Shown piece after piece: positions 57,603 to 64,000 of a DNA stretch of 64,000 bases. A program made the translations under genes and the position numbers. Origin of the DNA: Halomonas qaidamensis (GTDB lineage: Bacteria; Pseudomonadota; Gammaproteobacteria; Pseudomonadales; Halomonadaceae); assembly GCF_025917315.1 (NCBI RefSeq), contig NZ_CP080627.1:2418001-2482000 (forward strand), read 5' to 3'. How positions within the stretch are numbered: the stretch's first letter is position 1; every line of letters starts with the position of its first letter. The notes under the pieces are model-generated. The model was not told the origin of the DNA and made no database searches. It saw only the letters and a list, made by a program, of their open reading frames with translations.

Positions 57603-58958
57603 TCAGTCCCTATTCAGTAATTTCACTTTCAAGCCGTTCAACACGTCGCTTCTTTTCACTTGCTTAGTGCCAAAGAGCGAAATAATTGTTGGATCAACGC
57701 CGATGCGCTTACGAATAAATATTACTGCAAGTAAGTTCCACATTACTTTTGAAATAATAAAACTAATGGCTGCACCATTGATTCCCATATAGTGAGCAAA
57801 AATTGGAAGCAGCATTAAAGAAATAATCAAGCTACCACCCTGAAACGTAATTTGCAGCCAATGCATACCCGATAATTGAAACAATAGTACTGTTGAACCG
57901 GTCAAAGCATTAATAAGCATTCCTACAACTAACAATCTCATTAATACATCGTACTCAACATAAGAAGAATCAAAAATCAACATGAAGTATGGTGCGAAAA
58001 CAAGCATTATCAAGCATGCTACCAATGTCGGTATGCTTAATAAAAAAATGGCAGCATTACATTCTAACTGAAGGTTCTTGATATTTTTTTCTGCAACCGC
58101 CTTTGATAATTTAGGTGCTACCACTAACGAAATGGTCATAAGAAAAAGATTGATCAATTCAGCTGTTTTTAACGCTGCGAAAAAAGCCCCTACCACTTCA
58201 TTTTCAAAAATCCTACCAATAACAATTGTATAAAGGTATAAATCGGCGCCTGATATAACAGCAACTAGTGTTAAACCTGCACTTGTACTCAGCCATGATT
58301 TTACTTTAAATTTTGGCTTGAACTGCCTAAGATCACTTGCTCCTTTAGAAATTAACAAGATATGTAACACGACAATAACAAAAAGTATTGATGCCATGAC
58401 CAAAAACACAGCTAATAGCCTATTATATTCTACATACCAACTTACTATTGCTATAAATAAACAAATAACTAAAATACGCCAAATTAAGTCTCTAGTAGCA
58501 ATTGCTAACAATGTACGATTTTGAACGCGAAGTGCGCCAATTGTTGACTGACTGAATGAATACAGGAAGCATAAGACAGCACAATAAATTACCACTTCAC
58601 TAGCCGCACTTCTATCTTGATAATATAGTGTTAAAAATAAAACTATTGAAACCAACAGCGCTATAAGAGCAGTAGTCACAAAGGAAAAATAATAAACTCC
58701 TTTCTCAAGGCTTTTATCTTTATGAACTTGTGCGGCGGGTATTTCTTTAACTATCAGCATTTGCTGCCCAAAGCCACCCACTAATGCCGCTAACATTGCA
58801 GCACTAAAAAAGTAGCTAAAAACACCAAAATCGTTCGCAGTCATATACCTAGCCACTATCGCAAATAGCAAGTAGCTTGAAAATGCTGCTGTTACCTTCA
58901 CTAGAAAAGCTAGCCCAGAGCTTACTATCGTATTGTTAAGCAATTTTTTTTTGATCAC
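57603..58958 (-). CDS. wzx: Polysaccharide flippase (Wzx)
   Basis: This 451-residue MATE/MOP-type protein has about 12-14 spans (FLVKVTAAFSSYLLFAIVARYMTANDFGVFSYFFSAAMLAAL; later VVGAFFAALKTAELINLFLMTISLVVAPKLSKA). It flips lipid-linked repeats to the periplasm. Start is GTG 58958, as no ATG gives the conserved N-terminus. Codons 3-5 contain a run of nine A residues, which could slip and shift the frame. It begins one gene after Wzz and ends one base from the propeller gene start. Confidence 0.92.
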   Translation of the reverse strand: MIKKKLLNNTIVSSGLAFLVKVTAAFSSYLLFAIVARYMTANDFGVFSYFFSAAMLAALVGGFGQQMLIVKEIPAAQVHKDKSLEKGVYYFSFVTTALIALLVSIVLFLTLYYQDRSAASEVVIYCAVLCFLYSFSQSTIGALRVQNRTLLAIATRDLIWRILVICLFIAIVSWYVEYNRLLAVFLVMASILFVIVVLHILLISKGASDLRQFKPKFKVKSWLSTSAGLTLVAVISGADLYLYTIVIGRIFENEVVGAFFAALKTAELINLFLMTISLVVAPKLSKAVAEKNIKNLQLECNAAIFLLSIPTLVACLIMLVFAPYFMLIFDSSYVEYDVLMRLLVVGMLINALTGSTVLLFQLSGMHWLQITFQGGSLIISLMLLPIFAHYMGINGAAISFIISKVMWNLLAVIFIRKRIGVDPTIISLFGTKQVKRSDVLNGLKVKLLNRD

Positions 58959-58979
58959 GGTATTCTCGTTAGCTTGTAC

Positions 58980-59759
58980 TTAAGAGTCGTTTTCTAAACT
59001 GGTTCGTACGAGCTGGATAAAACTTAGTAAAAAGGCCGCACCGATAGCTAATAGAGTACTAAGTAGACCTCCTACGATGAGAATGAAAAACTTTCCAGGA
59101 CCGACAGGCTCTATGCTTTTGGAGGCAATATGTACAATGCTGCCAGGGATTAGGTTTGCCAAATTTGTACGTATTTCATTTGCTTGTATTGAATAGCGAG
59201 CTATTAACTCTGCTGTCATAGGATTATTTGAGTTACTTAATGACTCGATAGATTGCTGTATATTTTCCAATTGCGCTTCTAAAATACCACGATGTTTTTC
59301 TATCTTTTCGTGCTGATCAGTAGAAACCCTATCTAACAGTTGTTTATGGAACGAGGCAATCTCATCCGCTAGACCTACTTCTGCTTGTGTTGCTAAACGT
59401 AATAATATGGTGTCTTTTGGTGCATTTACTTTAATCTCAAAAGGCATCGACGTTAGCTCATGGCCATCTAAATATTCGACCACTAGCGAGTCTAAGTAAA
59501 CATTGTTAGTTTTTGCTATTAATGACTGCATTGACTCTATAGCAATATTTGGTGCAGTTTCTGCTGACTGGTAAACCGACGTGTACTGATAGCTGCGTGG
59601 CATTATCAGAGCGTAGCTTAGCGTGGCTAAGATAGCTAAAATGAAAATACTTATCACTAATACCTTTTTCTTAACTAAGATTTTAATCAAGTCAACCAAT
59701 GTTATTTCTTGACTTCGATCTTCATATTTAGGCGTTTTAGCGCTCACTTTTCTCTCCAT
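58980..59759 (-). CDS. wzz: Chain-length determinant (Wzz-type)
   Basis: The 259-residue protein has TM1 near 34-52 (VLVISIFILAILATLSYAL), a periplasmic part with coiled-coil helix (about 145-200, HRGILEAQLENIQQSIESL) and TM2 near 228-248 (FFILIVGGLLSTLLAIGAAFLL), preceded by the proline-rich SIEPVGPGKF typical of PCP1 proteins. It lacks a kinase domain, unlike Wzc. It sets modal length of the Wzy product. First gene of the operon; the leader with the ops element begins 125 bp upstream. Confidence 0.87.
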   Translation of the reverse strand: MERKVSAKTPKYEDRSQEITLVDLIKILVKKKVLVISIFILAILATLSYALIMPRSYQYTSVYQSAETAPNIAIESMQSLIAKTNNVYLDSLVVEYLDGHELTSMPFEIKVNAPKDTILLRLATQAEVGLADEIASFHKQLLDRVSTDQHEKIEKHRGILEAQLENIQQSIESLSNSNNPMTAELIARYSIQANEIRTNLANLIPGSIVHIASKSIEPVGPGKFFILIVGGLLSTLLAIGAAFLLSFIQLVRTSLENDS

Positions 59760-59883
59760 CTTTATTTATATGCTTGCTGTGCTTATCTTTAAGCAAATTT
59801 TTTTACAAGTGTAATGTACTGCAGAGGACAACGTTGATAATAATTATCGTTTATAACAACTACTGCCAAGTACTTCTTTTAGC

Positions 59884-59895
59884 CACGCTACCGCC
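59884..59895 (-). promoter_or_regulatory. ops element in the leader of the Wzy operon
   Basis: The minus strand reads GGCGGTAGCGTG, identical to the kps site. The upstream 36 bases match the kps leader almost throughout (GGGCAAGGGAA.GCG ... AATCCCTGGGCGGTAGC). A common CATAGGT block lies farther up, at 59960-59966. The core lies 125 bp before the wzz ATG, a usual spacing. Confidence 0.85.
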
Positions 59896-59993
59896 CAGGG
59901 ATTACCGGACGCCTTCCCTTGCCCAACTCATCAGCTTGTATGGCTACCTATAACGTCTGACCTATGAATCGTTTTCACAATTCTTTGCTACGC

Positions 59994-60150
59994 CACCACT
60001 ATGTTTTGCTTGTTACCACTATGTTTTGCTTGTTACCACTATGTTTTGCTTGTTACCACTATGTTTTGCTTGTTACCACTATGTTTTGCTTGTTACCACT
60101 ATGTTTTGCTTGTTACCACTATGCTTTGCTTGCTACCACTATGCTTCCAG
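59994..60150. repeat. Array of 20-bp direct repeats upstream of the Wzy operon
   Basis: Six perfect tandem copies of ATGTTTTGCTTGTTACCACT occupy 60001-60120. A seventh with two changes lies at 60121-60140, and partial units lie on each side. There are no spacers, so this is not CRISPR. The unit is close to two helical turns. The array lies about 100 bp upstream of the ops element and may include or flank the promoter. Confidence 0.92.
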
Positions 60151-60600
60151 CTACGAACCATGACATCACTTACACGCCATTTTGTCACTTGTCCTATGTT
60201 CACGCCCTCTAGGCGTCCATTTCTCTTCTACCGGCTTTTACGACTGTTTTTTGTTGATATCACTTATTTTTATTTTGTTCTTTGAACTTGCGGTTACCTA
60301 ACTAGATTACTTAATCCTCATAATTATTGGGCAACCCTATTTGTTTAAGCCGTTGTTTCACCGAGGGGCAATAAAGTTTGCCTATCATACCTGTTTGATG
60401 GCTGCTATGTAACTCAGCTTAGTTAGATCTTTTAACGTGTTCTAACACCCCGTTACCATAAGCACTCTATTCAAAACTCTGTATATTACGCTAAAACGGG
60501 GCTTGTTCCTAAAGCTCAGACAAAAGTAACCCAGCCATCAAGTGCTTCATATAGAATTTTGGACATGCGTATTGGGTCGCATATGAAAATAAGTCAGCCA
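60151..60600. other. Gene-free stretch upstream of the Wzy operon
   Basis: No gene, RNA or strong hairpin that I can support. It is AT-leaning and lies between the 20-bp repeat array and the porin terminator. It may carry the operon promoter and far-upstream regulator sites, but no clear -35/-10 pair stands out. Confidence 0.5.
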
Positions 60601-60606
60601 CAAAAA

Positions 60607-60629
60607 AACCGGCCTCAAAGAGGCCGGTT
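60607..60629 (-). terminator. Rho-independent terminator of the porin gene
   Basis: AACCGGCCT (60607-60615) pairs with AGGCCGGTT (60621-60629) with a 5-nt loop. On the minus strand the stem is followed by a run of seven T residues. It is 50 bp after the porin stop. Confidence 0.92.
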
Positions 60630-60679
60630 CTATTCTACTTACAGGGGTTACTACCTGCTAAGCATGGCTAAGGCCAAGC

Positions 60680-61729
60680 TTAGAAGTGGTAACGTGCGCC
60701 TGTCAGGTAGTATACGTCATCGCCGTCAGCACTGATTTCAGAGTCACGGCCATCAAGAGTAACGTTGATGGACTGCTGGTCAGCTTGGTTCAACTCCAGG
60801 AACACGTCGAAGTTGCTGGAAACTTTGTAGTAAGAACCCAGAGACCAAGCAGTACGGTCGTCGTCTTGGCCATCAGGATCTACGTTGTAGATATCAGCAG
60901 CGAATGCCCAAGGACCAGTGGTGTAAGTACCACCCAGACCGACGGTGTCGTAGCCGCCACCAAGAGTGTCGCTGTTTTCACGACCTTCATAACCTAAACG
61001 AAGAGACAGCTGATCATTTACGGCGTAAGAACCGATCAGACCACCCAGCATTTCGCCGTTACCGCCGCCACGTACTACGTCGTCAACAAAACCCAGACCT
61101 ACAGTGATCGGGCCTTGCTCGTAGCGTACGCCACCCTGTGCAGCAACTACGTTGCCTTCATCACGAACCGGCTCAAGTTCGCCACGCTCGCTGTAGTGTT
61201 TCAGCTGCAGGAAGGCAGTCCAGCCTTGTAGATCAGGCGTGTAGTAACCGATAGAGTCGCCACGCGACTGTTTCGGGTGACCAGAGAACTCTAGACCACG
61301 ATCGATGTAAACATCGAACGGCAGAGAAACAAACTGGTTGTAGAAGCTGTCGAAGTTACCGGCTTGTACAGTACCGTACTGCTTGCTCTGTACGCCCAGG
61401 TAGCTCTGACGAATTTCAGTGAAGCCAGAATCGGTGTAACGCTCGTCGCCTTTAAAGCGCCACTCTAAACGACCGAAAGCGGTCAGGTCAGAGTTAACTT
61501 CGTGGCTCATGCGCAGGCCAAGACGAGAGTAGACATCAACGAATTCTTCGCTGTTGTCGATTTTTTTGTCAGCGTCGTTGTACTCGGGGCCGCCACCAGC
61601 GATACCCATGGCGATACGGCCATAGACGTCGAGTTTGGTGCCGTCTTGGTCATAGACGGTAGCTGCTTGAGCGGCAGCAGAGGCACCGAGGGCGCCAATG
61701 ATAGCAGTCGCTAAAAGTGTCTTTTTCAT
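60680..61729 (-). CDS. General outer-membrane porin
   Basis: The 349-residue protein has a signal peptide cut near AAAQA-ATVYDQDGTKLDVYGRI. Strand-turn repeats rich in Gly, Asp and Tyr follow (LGLRMSHEVNSDLTAFGRLEWRF, SYLGVQSKQYGTVQAGNFDSFY, LSLRLGYEGREN), and the protein ends with the C-terminal Phe (GARYHF) needed for Bam insertion. It is a typical Gram-negative porin of the OmpC/F fold with 16 strands and many acidic residues, common in halophiles. Start follows AAGGAACC. It is monocistronic, with its own terminator, and unrelated to the glycan loci. Confidence 0.93.
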   Translation of the reverse strand: MKKTLLATAIIGALGASAAAQAATVYDQDGTKLDVYGRIAMGIAGGGPEYNDADKKIDNSEEFVDVYSRLGLRMSHEVNSDLTAFGRLEWRFKGDERYTDSGFTEIRQSYLGVQSKQYGTVQAGNFDSFYNQFVSLPFDVYIDRGLEFSGHPKQSRGDSIGYYTPDLQGWTAFLQLKHYSERGELEPVRDEGNVVAAQGGVRYEQGPITVGLGFVDDVVRGGGNGEMLGGLIGSYAVNDQLSLRLGYEGRENSDTLGGGYDTVGLGGTYTTGPWAFAADIYNVDPDGQDDDRTAWSLGSYYKVSSNFDVFLELNQADQQSINVTLDGRDSEISADGDDVYYLTGARYHF

Positions 61730-61940
61730 GATGTAGGTTCCTTAACTAGCTTACTGTTTCGATCGTTTCTACAGACTTGTCATAAAATTATTATGAAGCC
61801 TGCAGTTGGCTTGTGGGCCATGCTCTTTTTTCCATCCTCCGGTTTTTCCCGGTGGTATGCGGCATGTCCTCAATCAAGCCTTGTTATAGTCCAATGCTCG
61901 CAGATCAAACTCTATACTGGGATTCCAGTGAACGCAATAG

Positions 61941-61959
61941 AAAAAAACAGTGTTTTTTT
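61941..61959. other. Short AT palindrome upstream of the porin gene
   Basis: AAAAAAACA and TGTTTTTTT form a perfect inverted repeat around a single G. It lies about 210 bp upstream of the porin ATG and 45 bp after the ProQ-like stop. It could be a regulator site or a weak, U-rich hairpin terminator for the upstream operon. Confidence 0.35.
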
Positions 61960-62003
61960 ACGATTTGCCTTATTTTAAGGAACCCACGGGGCGTTGACTG
62001 GTC

Positions 62004-62849
62004 TCAGTGCTCGGTAAATTTTTGTTGCAAGCCTCTTAATTTATCTTCAAGGCTAAGCGGTTTTGTTAATTCGTCTTTTTTGGGGCTTTTTTCATTTCCG
62101 CCGTCATTCCCACCATGGCTAGGCGCTGATTGAGGCAAAGATGCTGCTTTGTTAGGCACTTGCGGTGGCTGTCGTTTCGACGGGCGTGCTGCAGGCGTTG
62201 GCGTATGTTTACCCTGGCTTTGTTTACCCTGGCTTTGTTTGCGCCGCTCATTGGCATGTCGCGCCGCTTCTTTATCAACGGTGCCTGCGGAATTTCCATC
62301 TAAATCTATTCGCTCAGCGCCTTCCCGCATTGATTTTATATACCGAGGGAGATTTACATAATTCGCAAGCGTGCGACGAATTAATTTTCCTGACCACGGT
62401 TCACGCTGAGCAAGGTCTTGATGAATACCTACTTTTAACGGCTTTGTGTGACCGGTAAAAAATGCTTTAGGGTAGCGTTCATACCACTGATTAAGAAGTG
62501 ACTGGGGGGACGGCGGCGGAGAAGCATCTTTGGCGGCCGATGCTTCATCAACCATCGGCAACTCTAGCTCGTGATGCGTTTCAGATAGCTGCTTAGCGTC
62601 AGATAACTGTTTAGCCTCGGGTGATTGCTGGGACAGTTCTTGAAATAGATCTTGAGATAGATCTTGAGACGGCCCTTCCGACGGTACTGAGCGGTGTGTA
62701 GGCTGCGAAGGCGGTAAGCACTGCTGTACCTGAGCAGACAATTGCTGTCTAAGCGTATCGTTCTCTTCACGCAGCGTACTCAGCTCGGCTTTAGTCTGTT
62801 CAAGTCGCGCTTCCAGTGCTTCTAATAGCTCTAATACACTTGCGGCCAT
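62004..62849 (-). CDS. ProQ/FinO-domain RNA-binding protein
   Basis: The 281-residue protein begins with a short coiled coil (LLEALEARLEQTKAELSTLREENDTLRQQL). A low-complexity linker follows, then the FinO-like core at about 115-205: LLNQWYERYPKAFF, KPLKVGIHQDL, IRRTLANYVNLPRYIKSMREGAERIDLDG. A Lys/Pro/Gln-rich basic tail ends it. ProQ-type proteins bind sRNAs and structured mRNA 3' ends. The length exceeds E. coli ProQ (232) because of the N-terminal coiled coil, and it is not adjacent to prc. It starts 19 bp after folA with a very strong AAGGAGGGGG ribosome site, so it is in the thyA-folA operon. Confidence 0.88.
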   Translation of the reverse strand: MAASVLELLEALEARLEQTKAELSTLREENDTLRQQLSAQVQQCLPPSQPTHRSVPSEGPSQDLSQDLFQELSQQSPEAKQLSDAKQLSETHHELELPMVDEASAAKDASPPPSPQSLLNQWYERYPKAFFTGHTKPLKVGIHQDLAQREPWSGKLIRRTLANYVNLPRYIKSMREGAERIDLDGNSAGTVDKEAARHANERRKQSQGKQSQGKHTPTPAARPSKRQPPQVPNKAASLPQSAPSHGGNDGGNEKSPKKDELTKPLSLEDKLRGLQQKFTEH

Positions 62850-62868
62850 ACCCCCTCCTTTGCGTTAA

Positions 62869-63405
62869 TCAGTCGGCGATCCGCTCGTAAACGACAAAGT
62901 CGTATTGAGGCTGTCCTTCTGCTGGCGTACCCGCTACGCGCTGAATTTCCTGCCACTCTTTCATAGAGAATTCAGGGAAGACGGCATCACCTTCAACATT
63001 CACATCGACTTCAGTAATATAGAGGCGTTGCGCATAAGGAAGCGCTTGTCGGTAGATCTCGCCCCCTCCCATCACCATAATTTCTTCGGCAGCTTCAATA
63101 GTAGCTTGTTGGTCAGCCAATGCTAATGCCGCTGGTAATTCATGGCATATTCTCACGCCTTCAGCCGTAAAGCCTGTGTCACGAGTGACAACAATATTGA
63201 GCCGATTGGGCAACGGCTTACCTATCGAAGCGTAGGTTTTACGCCCCATGACTAGCGGCTTGGCTTGGGTCATACGTTTGAAGAATTTTAAATCTTCAGG
63301 CAGGTACCAGGGTAGTTTACCTTCTACGCCAATTACCCGATTTTTAGCCATTGCCACAATCATGGCGACCGGCACTAACGGTTCATACACACTGTGCTGG
63401 TTCAT
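62869..63405 (-). CDS. folA: Dihydrofolate reductase
   Basis: It reduces dihydrofolate with NADPH. The 178-residue protein has [28 protein letters not shown] (with active-site Trp and Asp region), [28 protein letters not shown], and [23 protein letters not shown]. Its ATG overlaps the thyA stop by 4 bp, so they are translationally coupled. This agrees with the shared folate cycle. Confidence 0.96.
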   Translation of the reverse strand: MNQHSVYEPLVPVAMIVAMAKNRVIGVEGKLPWYLPEDLKFFKRMTQAKPLVMGRKTYASIGKPLPNRLNIVVTRDTGFTAEGVRICHELPAALALADQQATIEAAEEIMVMGGGEIYRQALPYAQRLYITEVDVNVEGDAVFPEFSMKEWQEIQRVAGTPAEGQPQYDFVVYERIAD

Positions 63406-64000
63406 ACGGCTACCTGTGCTTTGATGTGTGGGTGCGATTCATATCCATCAATATGGATATCGTCGAAGGTAAAATCGAACAGGTTAGTGACCTGGGGGTT
63501 AAGCACTAAACGTGGCGGCGCTTTAGGTATACGGCCCAATTGTTCTTGGGCCTGCTCTAAATGATTGCTGTAGAGATGTGCATCGCCTAGCGTATGCACA
63601 AACTCACCTGGCTCAAGGCCGGTTACCTGGGCAACCATGGCAAGCAGTAGCGCATAGCTTGCAATATTAAACGGCACGCCTAAAAAGATATCGGCACTAC
63701 GCTGATAAAGCTGGCACGAGAGACGCCCATTAGCCACGTAAAATTGAAACAAACAGTGGCAAGGCGGTAACTTCATTTCATCGACTTGACCTGGATTCCA
63801 GGCTGAAACAATCAGTCGCCGCGACTGGGGAGTGGTGCGAATTTGCGCTAACACGTTGGAAATCTGATCAACGCTTCCACCGCTTGGGGCCGGCCAGCTG
63901 CGCCATTGGTAGCCATAAACAGGACCAAGGTCACCATTTTCATCTGCCCATTCGTCCCAGATGCGCACGCCGTTCTCTTTAAGATACCCAATATTGGTAT
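63402..64000 (-). CDS. thyA: Thymidylate synthase, partial at right edge
   Basis: It methylates dUMP using methylene-tetrahydrofolate. The visible part starts at [35 protein letters not shown], within the E. coli-like N-terminal third. It includes the catalytic Cys block [25 protein letters not shown] and [15 protein letters not shown], and ends [13 protein letters not shown]. The start lies beyond the window, and the frame continues to base 64000. The stop overlaps folA. Confidence 0.96.
   Translation of the reverse strand, partial: TNIGYLKENGVRIWDEWADENGDLGPVYGYQWRSWPAPSGGSVDQISNVLAQIRTTPQSRRLIVSAWNPGQVDEMKLPPCHCLFQFYVANGRLSCQLYQRSADIFLGVPFNIASYALLLAMVAQVTGLEPGEFVHTLGDAHLYSNHLEQAQEQLGRIPKAPPRLVLNPQVTNLFDFTFDDIHIDGYESHPHIKAQVAV

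Noticed and set aside
59994..60150. CRISPR array
   Set aside because: The repeats are contiguous with no unique spacers and no cas genes are present.
59964..60285. Plus-strand open frames of repeated Leu/Cys/Thr/Tyr residues
   Set aside because: They are translations of the 20-bp repeat array; no ribosome site and no conserved family.

Overview
The window looks like a chromosomal stretch of a halophilic gammaproteobacterium, most probably Halomonas or a close relative. The grounds are the housekeeping genes at the right end (thyA-folA-proQ-like operon, a Halomonas-type 16-stranded porin), the Kps and Rml protein families, and a moderate GC backbone broken by AT-rich islands. This is inference from protein style; no rRNA is present to settle it. 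Every gene I accept reads on the minus strand, so the biological order is from high to low coordinates.

Right end (60.6-64 kb): partial thyA, folA overlapping it by 4 bp, a ProQ/FinO-domain RNA-binding protein, then a porin with its own terminator. From 59.9 to 48.4 kb is a Wzx/Wzy-type polysaccharide operon. It encodes a chain-length protein (Wzz), a flippase (Wzx), an oligogalacturonate-lyase-like propeller, a pyruvyltransferase, a GT2, a polymerase (Wzy), a WecG/TagA transferase, an initiating sugar-phosphate transferase, GalE and a WaaL-like protein, and it ends at a strong terminator. From 48.2 kb leftward is a second, ABC-transporter-type (KpsD-M-E-T) system. It is followed by dTDP-rhamnose genes (rmlB, D, A, C), two long coiled-coil proteins and a small TPR-like one, wecB/wecC (UDP-ManNAcA), a 1868-residue multi-glycosyltransferase, a second galE, two unusual AT-rich genes, an aldolase/CMP-transferase/HAD trio, a heparinase-like/methyltransferase fusion, glmS, glmM, an AT-rich tailoring block (GT2, SGNH esterase, rhamnosyltransferase-like, alpha/beta hydrolase, PL14-like lyase), ugd, and a large GT running off the left edge.

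Both polysaccharide operons begin with a near-identical leader that ends in an ops (RfaH-recruiting) core, GGCGGTAGCGTG. This argues that one RfaH-type antiterminator controls both. Together the genes can supply dTDP-L-rhamnose, UDP-ManNAcA, UDP-GlcA, UDP-Gal/GalNAc, GlcN-1-P and probably a CMP-activated ulosonic acid. They assemble glycans through two routes (Wzy and ABC) and decorate them by pyruvylation, acyl editing and possibly methylation.

The most interesting items are as follows. (1) A coiled-coil pair, one member with a degenerate FkbM-like head, may be a chain-length ruler or scaffold; a short YPDV-type module links it to two glycosyltransferases of the same locus. (2) The aldolase-HAD-KdsB-like trio looks like an undescribed ulosonic-acid pathway. 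(3) Two ops leaders are present, with an array of 20-bp direct repeats upstream of one of them. (4) Two families of dispersed intergenic repeats punctuate the Kps/Rml region, one of them bracketing a nuclease gene and a toxin-antitoxin-like pair inserted between kpsE and kpsT. (5) Lyase-like domains appear in proteins with no export signal. No tRNA, rRNA, CRISPR array or transposase gene was recognised.
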